Assembly: GCA_017794945.1 (NCBI GenBank) | Contig: CP051239.1 | Coordinates: 1,054,001 to 1,118,000 of the forward strand | Source: Alcanivorax sp. | GTDB lineage: Bacteria > Pseudomonadota > Gammaproteobacteria > Pseudomonadales > Alcanivoracaceae | Direction of reading: 5' to 3' | Length of the DNA stretch: 64,000 bases | Shown here: positions 8,146 to 21,004 of the stretch, piece by piece | Layout: every line of letters starts with the position of its first letter | Position numbering within the stretch: position 1 is the stretch's first letter | Position numbers and translations under genes: made by a program | The notes under the pieces: model-generated | What the model was told of the DNA's origin: nothing | The model's database searches: none | The model's input: the letters and a program-made list of their open reading frames with translations, nothing else

Positions 8146-8985
8146 TTAGCGGCGACGGATACCGTCGTCGCGGATCTCGATACGCCCCGCTTTGTAGAGC
8201 TTGCCGATGGCCTGCTTGAAGGCGTTCTTGCTGCAACCGAAGGCGGCGCGAATCGCCTCGGGACTGCTTTTGTCGCCCAGGGCCAGGAAACCGTCCGTTC
8301 TCTCCAGCCGCGCCAGGATGCGCTCGCCGAGCTGGTCGCTCTTGGCGGCGCCGGGCGGGTCCAGCGTCAGGCTGAGACGGCCGTCGGCGCGCAGGCGCTG
8401 CACATAGCCGGTGAAACGCTGCCCGGGGCGCGGTGGCGCCACGCCGGGCGGGGCCTGCAGCAGCCCCCAGTAGCGGTTGTCCACCACCACCTTGTAGCCC
8501 AGGTCGGTGCTTTGCACCACCATCAGCGGCACCGCGTCGCCCTGGCGGTAGGCGTCGCAGGTGTCCTCCAGGTGTCGGTCCAGCAAGGCGCTGGCGAACG
8601 GCCGGCCGTCGCGGTCGCGCACCACCTTGACCAGCTGCCAACGGCCCACTTCCGGGCGGTTGCCCTGCTCGGCGAACGGCAGCAGCAGGTCCTTGGGCAG
8701 GCCCCAGTCCAGGAATGCGCCCACGCGGCTGGTGTCCACCACGCGCAGGCGCGCCACTTCACCGGGCATCGCCTTGGGGCGGCCCAGGGTGGCGCGGGGG
8801 CGGCCATCGCCGTCTTCATAGAGGAACACTTCCAGCGCCTCGACGTCGGTGGCGTCGTCGGCCAGTTCGCGGGCGGGCAGCAGCACCTCACCCAGGTCTT
8901 CGCCGTCCAGCAACAAACCCGCGGGTATGCGTTTAAGCACCGTCAGGGTGCGGAGGGTGCCGAGGAGCGTGCCGGGGTCGGTCAT
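8146..8985 (-). CDS. CvfB/YitL-like S1 RNA-binding protein
   Basis: 279-residue protein of the CvfB family: several S1-type RNA-binding modules (for example RVGAFLDWGLPKDLLLPFAEQ around residues 85-105 and GYKVVVDNRYWGLL further on) followed by a C-terminal winged helix (AIRAAFGCSKNAFKQAIGKL). CvfB proteins are cytoplasmic RNA-binding regulators; in Staphylococcus CvfB affects virulence factor expression. Its start lies 4 nt after the DUF2058 gene, indicating one operon. The direct RNA targets are unknown. Confidence 0.82.
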   Translation of the reverse strand: MTDPGTLLGTLRTLTVLKRIPAGLLLDGEDLGEVLLPARELADDATDVEALEVFLYEDGDGRPRATLGRPKAMPGEVARLRVVDTSRVGAFLDWGLPKDLLLPFAEQGNRPEVGRWQLVKVVRDRDGRPFASALLDRHLEDTCDAYRQGDAVPLMVVQSTDLGYKVVVDNRYWGLLQAPPGVAPPRPGQRFTGYVQRLRADGRLSLTLDPPGAAKSDQLGERILARLERTDGFLALGDKSSPEAIRAAFGCSKNAFKQAIGKLYKAGRIEIRDDGIRRR

Positions 8986-8989
8986 CGCG

Positions 8990-9523
8990 TTACCACATCA
9001 GGTCGTCGGGGATCGGATAATCCGCGTAGGGGTCGTCTTCGTCCTGCACGTTGCGGTCGTTGAGCAACACCACGGCGGCCTCGTCGCGCTGGCGGATCTT
9101 TTCCGCCACCGTGGTGGGCACCAGCTCGTGGCCCTCGCCCAGGGCCACAATGGCGATCTGGCCGCGTGCCAGCTGGTCGCGCTGTGGCTCGGTGACGTGC
9201 AGCTTCTTGATCTTTTTGTCCTGCACGAACTGATAAGCCACCTCGCCCCGGGCGCGATCGAGACGGTGAGTCTCGATCAGCTGGCGGATCTGCGCGACGA
9301 TTTCACGCTCGCGCTGCTGCCGGTGACGCTCCGCTTCCAACTGGCGGTCTTTTTCCGCCTGTTCGGCGCGCTGACGGCGGGCCCGCTCGGCCGGGTCCTC
9401 CAGCTCGATCTCGCCACGCTTGGCGCGGTTGGCGTCTTCCTTCTTCTGCTGCTTGGCGCGGCGCGCCTTCTTTTTGTCCGCCAGCCCCGATTTAAGGAGC
9501 TGATCCTGCAACGAATTAGCCAT
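8990..9523 (-). CDS. yaiL: DUF2058 family protein (YaiL-like)
   Basis: 177-residue nucleoprotein-type DUF2058 member. The N-terminal half is a very basic, highly charged helix (KKARRAKQQKKEDANRAK, then long Arg/Glu/Gln-rich stretches to about residue 90) that probably forms a coiled coil or binds nucleic acid. The C-terminal half is a compact domain (AYQFVQDKKIKKLHVTE...). Function is not established for the family. It is first in a probable operon with the CvfB-like gene. Confidence 0.85.
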   Translation of the reverse strand: MANSLQDQLLKSGLADKKKARRAKQQKKEDANRAKRGEIELEDPAERARRQRAEQAEKDRQLEAERHRQQREREIVAQIRQLIETHRLDRARGEVAYQFVQDKKIKKLHVTEPQRDQLARGQIAIVALGEGHELVPTTVAEKIRQRDEAAVVLLNDRNVQDEDDPYADYPIPDDLMW

Positions 9524-9597
9524 GGGGGTTCCAATAACGAAAATTCAGGTACGAGGATAACGGAGCCGGGGGCCGCCTGCCTATTCCACGGCGCGCG

Positions 9598-10119
9598 CTA
9601 CTGCAGCGGCGGCCCCTCGGGCGCCTCGCCGAGCAGCGGCTGGGCGCGGCGGAAGCGGGCATCATACCCGGGTTGCCAGGGGAACACCCCGTTCGGGTCC
9701 GGCCACACCATTTGCAGCGCCGGATACGGCGCGGGCAGGTCGGCGTAGAACCAGTTGGCGTAGCCCAGATATTCGTTGTAGGCCGGCAGGGCCACGGGCA
9801 GGAACACCACCTCCAGGCCGTCGGCGATGTCGCCGTAGACCTGGAACGGCCGCAGACGGCGCCCCAGGCCGGTGATGCCCACGGCGGCGCTGTCCAGCAG
9901 GCGGCTGGCCAGGGTGTCCTTGAGGCCCACCACGATCAGCTCCGGGTGGTCCCGCTTGAGGAAGTGCCCCAGCGTGAAGGCATAGCCCGGCTCGCCGGCG
10001 GCGCCGTCGACGCTGAGGTGATGCCAGCCCTGGCGTTCGATGCGGGCCAGCAGCTGTTTGTCCTGTTCGTCTTCCGGCCGCGGGTAGCGGAAGCCCTCGG
10101 GCATTTCATCGAGAAACAT
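9598..10119 (-). CDS. DUF4262 domain protein
   Basis: 173-residue cytosolic protein. Residues about 25-100 match the DUF4262 pattern (YAFTLGHFLKRDHPELIVVGL), a family of unknown function. I place the start at ATG 10119 (preceded by GAGAG); the reading frame stays open further upstream, but that part overlaps the outer-membrane protein gene on the other strand and does not look coded. It ends in an acidic, proline-rich tail. It lies 74 nt upstream of the DUF2058 gene and may be part of the same transcription unit. Confidence 0.75.
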   Translation of the reverse strand: MFLDEMPEGFRYPRPEDEQDKQLLARIERQGWHHLSVDGAAGEPGYAFTLGHFLKRDHPELIVVGLKDTLASRLLDSAAVGITGLGRRLRPFQVYGDIADGLEVVFLPVALPAYNEYLGYANWFYADLPAPYPALQMVWPDPNGVFPWQPGYDARFRRAQPLLGEAPEGPPLQ

Positions 10120-10202
10120 GGCTGCTCTCTTTCTTGAAGCGGCCGCGCCGTAAGGCGGGCGCTTGATGTTGGCAGCGGCGCAGCTTACCAGAATCGCTCC
10201 AC

Positions 10203-10231
10203 TTGGTATGCGGCGGGGTGGATGCAATACT
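10203..10231 (+). promoter_or_regulatory. Candidate sigma70 promoter for the outer-membrane protein
   Basis: TTGGTA (10203-10208) and AATACT (10226-10231) with a 17-nt spacer, each matching 4 of 6 consensus bases, 51 nt upstream of the outer-membrane protein start. Prediction by eye only. Confidence 0.4.
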
Positions 10232-10281
10232 GGACCGGTGCGCTTTGATGCTTTCTTTGTAGAACCAGAGGACCACGAACC

Positions 10282-11034
10282 ATGAAAAAAATGACCCTGA
10301 TGGCCGGGCTGGCCGCGCTCTCCGCCGCGCCGTTCGCCCAGGCGGCGCCGCTTGTCGACGTCTACGCCGGCGGCTACGCCTGGAGCCCGGACACTTCCGG
10401 CAGCATCGCCTCCGGCAGCAACGACATCGACATGGAAGACGATCTGGGCTTCGACGACTCCGATCAGACCGTGCTCTACGTGGGCGTGGAACACGCGGTG
10501 CCGGTACTGCCCAATGTGCGCCTGCGCTACATGGATCTCTCCGACGACGCCAGCAACCGCCTCAACCAAACCATTACGTTTAATGGCGAGGCGTTCCCGG
10601 TCGCCACCACGGTAGTCTCCGAGTACGACATGGAAATGCTGGACGGCACTTTCTATTGGAGCCCGCTGGACAACGTGGTGAAGCTGAATCTGGGTCTCAC
10701 CGTGCGCCAGATGGACGCGGACTTCACCATCCGCTCGCAGACCGTCGGCAACGTGGCGTCGGAAAGCGCCAGCGAAACCTTCCCGCTGGCCCATGGCGCG
10801 GTGCGCGCCAACCTGCCGCTGACCGGCGTGTACGTGGGTGGGGAAATCAACGCCATCGAGTACGACGGCAGCGGCATGCGTGATTTCGACGCGCACATCG
10901 GCTGGCAGTCGGACTTCCTGCTGGGCGTGAAAGCGGGCTACTCCCGCCTGGAAGTGGAACTGGACGACGTCAGCGGCCTGGACTCCGACCTGGAGATCGG
11001 CGGCCCCTACCTGGCGGCCACCTTCCGCTTCTGA
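10282..11034 (+). CDS. Outer-membrane beta-barrel protein (TIGR04219-like)
   Basis: 250-residue protein with a signal peptide (cleavage after about Ala21, AQA|APLVDVYAGGYAW) and alternating beta-strand pattern throughout, ending in the aromatic C-terminal signature TFRF needed for barrel assembly. Length and start resemble the TIGR04219 outer-membrane family, commonly found as single-copy barrels of unknown role. Its transcript probably ends at a hairpin with a T-run located inside the convergent acyltransferase gene. Substrate or pore function is not known. Confidence 0.82.
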   Translation: MKKMTLMAGLAALSAAPFAQAAPLVDVYAGGYAWSPDTSGSIASGSNDIDMEDDLGFDDSDQTVLYVGVEHAVPVLPNVRLRYMDLSDDASNRLNQTITFNGEAFPVATTVVSEYDMEMLDGTFYWSPLDNVVKLNLGLTVRQMDADFTIRSQTVGNVASESASETFPLAHGAVRANLPLTGVYVGGEINAIEYDGSGMRDFDAHIGWQSDFLLGVKAGYSRLEVELDDVSGLDSDLEIGGPYLAATFRF

Positions 11035-11039
11035 GCCGC

Positions 11040-11063
11040 ATCGCCGGGCCGGCGCCCGGCGAT
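11040..11063. terminator. GC-rich hairpin between convergent genes
   Basis: Perfect 10-bp stem (11040-11049 with 11054-11063, loop CGGC) directly after the outer-membrane protein stop and touching the acyltransferase stop codon. No T-run on either side. Confidence 0.5.
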
Positions 11064-11950
11064 CACCACTCCTTCTGAAGACGCTCGATACGAGCGTCTT
11101 TTTGTTCCCAGAGATCGCTCACCCAGCGCTGCACGGTAGCGCGGAATGCCGCATCCTCCTGGTAATCGCCGGCCCACAGCGCCGGGTCCAGGTTGTGCGT
11201 GCGCACGTCGATAATGACCCGGTCCAGTTGGCCGCTGAGCAGCGCCCAGAAGCCGGGCGGTTTGCCCTGCGGATAGGCGATGGTCACGTCCAGCAGCGCA
11301 TCCAGATCGTCACCCAGCGCCGCCATCACGAACGCCACGCCGCCGGCCTTGGGCCGCAGCAGATGCTTGTAGGGGGATTGCTGCCGGGCCTGCTTCTCCG
11401 GCGTGCAGCGAGTGCCCTCGAGAAAATTAACCACGGTGACGGGCATGTCCGCGAATTTTTCGCAGGCCGCCTTGGTGATCTCCAGATCCTTGCCCTTCAG
11501 TTCCGGGCGCTTTTCCAGCAGCTCCTTGGGGTAGCGCTTCATGAACGGATAGTCCAAGGCCCAGAACGCCAGCCCTAGAAACGGCACCCAGATCAGTTCT
11601 TTTTTGAGGAAAAACTTAAAGTACGGGGTTTTGCGGTTGAAGGTCTGCACCAGAGCGGCGATGTCCACCCAGGACTGATGGTTGCAGACCACCAGGTAGG
11701 AAGTATCGCCGCGCAGGTTCTGATCGCCGCGGATATCCCAACGGGTGGGCGTCATCAGCGCGAAGATCGCCTTGCAGATTTCCGCCCAGGTCTCGGCGAT
11801 CCACATCACGCCCCGCGAGCAGGCTGCCTTGGCCTTCCGGCCGGGCAGCACCACTTTCAACAAGGCGATCAGCATCATCGGGCCGATCAACGTCAGCGTG
11901 TTGAGCAGCAACAACAAAAAGGTGATGGCGCCGGTCAGCAAGGCCCGCAT
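11063..11950 (-). CDS. PlsC-like acyltransferase (YihG type)
   Basis: 295-residue inner-membrane 1-acylglycerol-3-phosphate acyltransferase family member. An N-terminal membrane helix (about 8-37) is followed by the catalytic NHxxxxD block (NHQSWVD, His91/Asp96) and the acyl-acceptor motif FLEGTR (178-181). Its size and N-terminus resemble E. coli YihG rather than the shorter PlsC. It follows parC in the same direction, as plsC does in E. coli, so it probably acts in phospholipid synthesis or remodelling. ATG 11950 is preceded by GGGAG. Confidence 0.82.
   Translation of the reverse strand: MRALLTGAITFLLLLLNTLTLIGPMMLIALLKVVLPGRKAKAACSRGVMWIAETWAEICKAIFALMTPTRWDIRGDQNLRGDTSYLVVCNHQSWVDIAALVQTFNRKTPYFKFFLKKELIWVPFLGLAFWALDYPFMKRYPKELLEKRPELKGKDLEITKAACEKFADMPVTVVNFLEGTRCTPEKQARQQSPYKHLLRPKAGGVAFVMAALGDDLDALLDVTIAYPQGKPPGFWALLSGQLDRVIIDVRTHNLDPALWAGDYQEDAAFRATVQRWVSDLWEQKDARIERLQKEW
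11078..11103 (+). terminator. Rho-independent terminator inside the acyltransferase 3' end
   Basis: A 9-bp stem (AAGACGCTC/GAGCGTCTT, loop GATAC) at 11078-11100 is followed by TTT, giving five T in a row. On the plus strand it is a textbook terminator for the outer-membrane protein gene, yet it lies within the coding end of the convergent gene. Confidence 0.65.
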
Positions 11951-12042
11951 CAGGTGAACTCCCTATCCCCAAAACGAACTCGGATCATAGCCAAACCGGC
12001 GAACACGCCCAAGACCGTCCTTGTATTGAATTGTTGATCGCC

Positions 12043-14277
12043 CTAGCGGGCCTCCACCGTCATCACGTCCACGTTCTGGAAGCCGCGCGGCAGTTTGGCG
12101 CCACGCCGGCCACGCTCACCATGGTAGTGCTCCAGATCGCTGGCCTTGAGGCTCAGATGGCGTTTACCAGCGTGGATCACCAGAGTGTCGGCGGCCCCCA
12201 GAACCTGCACATCCTGAACGAACTCCACGCGCTCGGCGACGCGCGCGGAGGGGATCGCCATCATTTTATTGCCTTTACCACGGGCCATCTCGGGGAGGTC
12301 GCGCACCGGGAACACCAGCAGGCGGCCCTCGTTGGAGACCAGCGCGATCAGGTCACTGTCCGGATCGCTGACCGGCCGCGGCGGTTGCACCCTGGCGCCC
12401 TTGGGCACGTTCAGCACGCTTTTGCCGGCTTTCTTGTTGGCCATCAGGTCCGCGTAACGCACCACGAAACCGTAGCCGGCGTCCGTGCTCATCAGATAGG
12501 TGTCTTTTTCCTGGCCCATGATGGCGGCCACGAAGCCGGCACCGGAGGGCGGACTGACCCGACCGGACAGGGGTTCACCCTGGCCGCGTGCGCTGGGCAG
12601 GGTGTGCGCCAGGAGCGAATAACTGCGCCCGGTGGTGTCCAGGAAGCACACCGGCTGGTTGGACTTGCCGCGCGCGGACGCCAGGTATTTGTCACCGGCT
12701 TTATAACTCAGGCCCACCGCATCCACATCGTGGCCCTTGGCGGAACGCACCCAGCCTTTCTCCGACAGCACCACGGTGACCGGATCGGCGCCCACCAGGT
12801 CCGCTTCGTCCAGAGCCTTGGCGTCGCTGCGTTCCACCAGCGGTGAGCGGCGGTCGTCGCCAAAGTTGTCGGCGTCTTCCTTGAGTTCCTTGGCGATCAG
12901 CTTCTTCATCTTCGCCGGCGACCCCAGGGTCTCTTCCAGCTTGTCCCGTTCCTCGGCGAGCTCGTCCTGCTCGCCCTTGATTTTCATTTCCTCAAGCTTG
13001 GCCAGATGGCGCAGCTTCAGTTCCAGAATCGCTTCCGCCTGGCGGTCGCTGAGCCCGAACCGCTCCATCAGCACCGGCTTGGGCGCGTCCTCCCGGCGGA
13101 TGATTTCGATCACCTCATCGATGTTCAGATAGGCGATCAGCAAACCTTCCAGCAGGTGCAGGCGGTCCAGCACTTTGTCCAGACGGTGCTGCAGCCGCCG
13201 GCGCACGGTGACCATGCGGAACTGAAGCCACTCGTTGAGAATCATGTCCAGGCTTTTCACCTGGGGACGCTCATCGATGCCGATCATGTTCAGATTGACC
13301 CGGTAATTCTTCTCCAGGTCGGTGGTGGCGAACAGGTGGCCCATCAGTTGCGTCACATCCACCCGGTTGGAGCGCGGTGTAATGATCAGACGGGTGGGGT
13401 TTTCATGGTCGGATTCGTCGCGCAGGTCGCTGACCATGGGCAGCTTTTTCTTCTGCATCTGGTCGGCGATCTGCTCCAGCACCTTGGCGCCGGACACCTG
13501 GTAGGGCAGCGCCGTGATCACGATGTCGTTGTCCTCACGCTCGTAGACGGCGCGCTGCTTGAGGCTGCCCTTGCCTTCCGCGTACATGCGAATGATGTCG
13601 TTGCGCGGCGTGATGATTTCCGCCTCGGTGGGGAAGTCCGGCCCTTTGATGTATTCGAGCAGATCGTCCAGGGACGCGCCCGGGTCCTTAAGCAGGTGGA
13701 TGCAGGCCTGGGCCACCTCGCGCAGATTGTGCGGCGGAATATCGGTGCTCATGCCCACGGCGATGCCGGTGGTGCCGTTAAGAAGCACATTGGGCAACCG
13801 CGCCGGCAGCAGCTTGGGCTCGTCCATGGTGCCGTCGAAGTTGGGCACCCATTCCACCGTGCCCTGGCCCAGCTCGGCGAGCAGCACTTCCGCGTACGGC
13901 GCCAGCTTGGATTCGGTGTAACGCATGGCGGCGAAGGACTTCGGGTCGTCCGGGCTGCCCCAGTTGCCCTGGCCGTCGACCAGCGGGTAGCGGTAACTGA
14001 ACGGCTGCGCCATCAGCACCATGGCCTCGTAACAGGCGGAGTCGCCGTGGGGGTGGAACTTACCCAGCACGTCGCCCACGGTACGGGCGGACTTTTTGTA
14101 CTTGGCGGTGTTCTTCAGGCCCAGCTCGCTCATCGCGTACACGATGCGCCGCTGCACCGGCTTCAGGCCGTCACCGATTTTCGGCAGGGCCCGGTCCATG
14201 ATCACGTACATGGAATAGTCCAGGTACGCCTTCTCCGTGTAATCGCGGAGGGAAAGATCTTCGAAATCGTCTGCCAT
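12043..14277 (-). CDS. parC: DNA topoisomerase IV subunit A (ParC)
   Basis: 744-residue breakage-reunion subunit of topoisomerase IV, which decatenates replicated chromosomes together with ParE. The catalytic Tyr is Tyr120 in AAMRYTES, at the same number as in E. coli. The quinolone-resistance region reads [10 protein letters not shown], with Ser80 and Glu84 both in the sensitive form. The C-terminal domain beyond about residue 490 carries the DNA-wrapping propeller. The gene starts 2 nt after parE, so the two subunits are co-translated. Length is normal for the family. Confidence 0.98.
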   Translation of the reverse strand: MADDFEDLSLRDYTEKAYLDYSMYVIMDRALPKIGDGLKPVQRRIVYAMSELGLKNTAKYKKSARTVGDVLGKFHPHGDSACYEAMVLMAQPFSYRYPLVDGQGNWGSPDDPKSFAAMRYTESKLAPYAEVLLAELGQGTVEWVPNFDGTMDEPKLLPARLPNVLLNGTTGIAVGMSTDIPPHNLREVAQACIHLLKDPGASLDDLLEYIKGPDFPTEAEIITPRNDIIRMYAEGKGSLKQRAVYEREDNDIVITALPYQVSGAKVLEQIADQMQKKKLPMVSDLRDESDHENPTRLIITPRSNRVDVTQLMGHLFATTDLEKNYRVNLNMIGIDERPQVKSLDMILNEWLQFRMVTVRRRLQHRLDKVLDRLHLLEGLLIAYLNIDEVIEIIRREDAPKPVLMERFGLSDRQAEAILELKLRHLAKLEEMKIKGEQDELAEERDKLEETLGSPAKMKKLIAKELKEDADNFGDDRRSPLVERSDAKALDEADLVGADPVTVVLSEKGWVRSAKGHDVDAVGLSYKAGDKYLASARGKSNQPVCFLDTTGRSYSLLAHTLPSARGQGEPLSGRVSPPSGAGFVAAIMGQEKDTYLMSTDAGYGFVVRYADLMANKKAGKSVLNVPKGARVQPPRPVSDPDSDLIALVSNEGRLLVFPVRDLPEMARGKGNKMMAIPSARVAERVEFVQDVQVLGAADTLVIHAGKRHLSLKASDLEHYHGERGRRGAKLPRGFQNVDVMTVEAR

Positions 14278-14279
14278 CT

Positions 14280-16172
<1,893 letters not shown>

Positions 16173-16187
16173 CTAATCGGTATGAAT

Positions 16188-16778
16188 TCAGGTATCCGGC
16201 GTCAGGCGAATGCCGCAAAAGCGCAACACTAGCGGAATAAAGGCGTCGAAGTCATCAAAACCGTGGCTGCCGCCCAGCCCCCGGAAAAGGTGGCAGTCGG
16301 CGTAATATTCCCAACCCTCGCGCCAGTCCAGGGATTCGTCGCCGGTCTGGGTCAGCAGCAGCATCTGCTCGGGCTTGCTGATCGACTCGACCTGGTAATG
16401 GCGCAGTTCGTCCAGCCAGGCCGGATCGAACTGGTAGGCCTCGCCGCTGTGATAGTTATGATTGATACCTGTGTATTTGTCCAGTAGTCGCCAGGGACGG
16501 ACCGCCGGATTGACCACCGCGGTGACCAGATCGTGGTGCTCGGCCAGCCAGGTCGCGTAGAAGCCGCCCAGCGACGAGCCCAGCAGCGCCACCGGACCGG
16601 CGCCGGCGATGGTGGCTTCCAGGGTGGCCATGGCTTTTTTGGGCTGTGGATCCAGCGCCGGCACATGCAACCGGTGGCCGGCGCCGTGGCGCTCGAAATA
16701 GTCGCGCAGCACTCCGGCCTTCCAGGACTGCGGCGAGCTGTTGAACCCGTGGATGTAAATCAGGGATATGTCGGACAT
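16188..16778 (-). CDS. yqiA: YqiA-like esterase
   Basis: Small alpha/beta hydrolase of about 196 residues, of the YqiA/YcfP family. The N-terminus MSDISLIYIHGFNSSPQSWK, the nucleophile elbow GSSLGG, and the acid (GDESLD) and His (GGSHGF) regions are all visible. E. coli YqiA is an esterase acting on short-chain esters and lies between cpdA and parE, exactly as here. I use ATG 16778; a GTG 9 nt upstream is an alternative. The physiological substrate is unknown. Confidence 0.9.
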   Translation of the reverse strand: MSDISLIYIHGFNSSPQSWKAGVLRDYFERHGAGHRLHVPALDPQPKKAMATLEATIAGAGPVALLGSSLGGFYATWLAEHHDLVTAVVNPAVRPWRLLDKYTGINHNYHSGEAYQFDPAWLDELRHYQVESISKPEQMLLLTQTGDESLDWREGWEYYADCHLFRGLGGSHGFDDFDAFIPLVLRFCGIRLTPDT

Positions 16779-16848
16779 GAGGCGCACCCGGTCGCGTAAA
16801 CGGCCTCACTGTTCCTTATCAGCTGTTAACTATCAACTGTTAACTGCC

Positions 16849-17655
16849 TCAGTAGCCTTTTACCGACATATCGACTTCGAAGTGGATGCCTTCCACACGG
16901 CTGACGGCCGTATCAATGGCGCCATCGGCGTGCAGATCCAGCCAGCGGTAACCGGGGCTGGTGTCGTCCACGGCGAAATCCACGCTGCCGGGTTTGAACT
17001 GCACGCAGGTGCTGGGCACCGCCAGCAGCCGCACGCCGTTGCGGGTGTCGTCGTATTCCTGGTGCACATGGCCCCAGAGGATGCCGCGCACCCGGGGGTG
17101 GGCGTCGATCACCTCGAAGAAGCGTTCCGCGCTGCCCACCAGCTGGGTGTCCAGCCATTCGCTGCCCATCGGCACCGGGTGGTGGTGCAGGCACACCAGC
17201 AGATGCTCGCCGGCGGCGTCGCGCAGAGCCTCGTCCAGGAATTTGAGGTCCTCGTCAAACAGATCGCCGGGTACTTCGCCGGGAATAGTGGAATCCAGCA
17301 GCACCAGGGTCCAGTTGCCGATGTCCGCCACGCAGGGGCTGACCCGGTTATCCTGGCCGCGCAGGGCGCGCAGCATGGGCGCCGGTTTATCGTGGTTGCC
17401 TTCCAGCCAGTAGATCGGCGCGCGAAACCCGGACAGGGTTTTCGCCAGCCGCTGGTAGGATTCATAGGAGCCGTCCTGCGACAGATCGCCGGTGGCGAGT
17501 ATCAGGTCCATATCAGGCTGTTCACGGCGCACCCGGTCCAGGACCGCCTCGAGACTGAACTGCGTGTTCAGGCCCAAAAGCTCGCCGTCGGTATCCGCGA
17601 AAAGGTGAAAATCGGACAGCTGCACTACCCGCAGCGGCTGAACCGGATGCGTCAA
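16849..17655 (-). CDS. cpdA: 3',5'-cyclic-nucleotide phosphodiesterase (CpdA)
   Basis: Metallophosphoesterase that would hydrolyse cAMP in the cytosol. Metal-binding motifs are present in order: SDFHL, GDLSQDG, GNHDKP, LHHHPVP and GHVHQEYDD. I choose TTG 17655 as start, giving 268 residues (E. coli CpdA is 275); it follows GGGAGCGGGG and begins just before the family's first strand. The frame stays open to ATG 17727, but the extra 24 residues look uncoded. It sits between yqiB and yqiA as in E. coli. The 180 nt upstream may contain its own promoter. Confidence 0.93.
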   Translation of the reverse strand: MTHPVQPLRVVQLSDFHLFADTDGELLGLNTQFSLEAVLDRVRREQPDMDLILATGDLSQDGSYESYQRLAKTLSGFRAPIYWLEGNHDKPAPMLRALRGQDNRVSPCVADIGNWTLVLLDSTIPGEVPGDLFDEDLKFLDEALRDAAGEHLLVCLHHHPVPMGSEWLDTQLVGSAERFFEVIDAHPRVRGILWGHVHQEYDDTRNGVRLLAVPSTCVQFKPGSVDFAVDDTSPGYRWLDLHADGAIDTAVSRVEGIHFEVDMSVKGY

Positions 17656-17835
17656 AATCCCCGCTCCCGTTGTTATCGTGATCCCGATACCCGCGTGTCC
17701 CAAGCACGCCGGCCCCGCCTCGGCCAAACATCGACCCGCCCTTTTCCCCCAGGAAAATAAGACGTTAGTCGGTTATATCGAAGATGATGGCGGTTGGCCA
17801 GGAAGGCGGTTCCGAATTCGGAACCATTGCTCGTT

Positions 17836-18284
17836 TTATTCGGTGCCGGAACGCCGCCAGGGCTCGCCGGAAGCACGTCCAAAATCATGCACATGGGCCA
17901 GCCATTCGCCCAGGAAACGGTTCCATTGGGCTTTTTCGTCGCGCTGGTGCATGTGGCTGTTGGGGTACGGATAGCGGGCCTGCACTCTTCGGAACGGCGT
18001 CGCCTCGGTGACTTCCGCCACCCGCGCATCGTGGTACAAACGCACCGTCAGCCGGGGGGCCGGCATGGCGTCGTGCAGAGCCTGGTCCTCGAAGCGCAGG
18101 GTGGTGGTGTACGGCGCCCGCTCCAGAACCCGGATACTGACCGTGCGTGGACGCTCTTCGCCAAGCGATACGTCCAGGCTGTCGTGGTCGCCGAGCGCGC
18201 GCATCAGCGGCAGCAGGCGGGCGTAGTTCCACTCGCACTGCGCCATCAGGTCGCGGAAGTCGAGGCGGTAGCGGCGCGGCCGGC

Positions 18285-18288
<4 letters not shown>
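17836..18288 (-). CDS. yqiB: DUF1249 protein (YqiB-like)
   Basis: 150-residue cytosolic protein matching DUF1249, with the typical start RYRLDFRDLMAQCEWNYARL and the C-terminal block YPNSHMHQRDEKAQWNRFL. Its function is unknown; it is almost always found between nudF and cpdA in gammaproteobacteria, as here. Its ATG overlaps the nudF stop codon (ATGA), so the two are translationally coupled. Confidence 0.92.
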
Positions 18289-20900
<2,612 letters not shown>

Positions 20901-21004
20901 CCGCACCCGTGTGACCGGAACCGGTAGGCAACAGGAGTGTCAATCCCTTTTACTTGCCATTACCATACTGGCCAGTTCACCTTTAAAAAAAACCGTTACC
21001 AACC

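Noticed and set aside
10120-10896. Upstream extension of the DUF4262 frame
   Set aside because: It runs opposite the outer-membrane protein gene and has no protein-like pattern; ATG 10119 with GAGAG is the better start.
12043-14277. Quinolone-resistance mutation in parC
   Set aside because: Ser80 and Glu84 are both the sensitive form.
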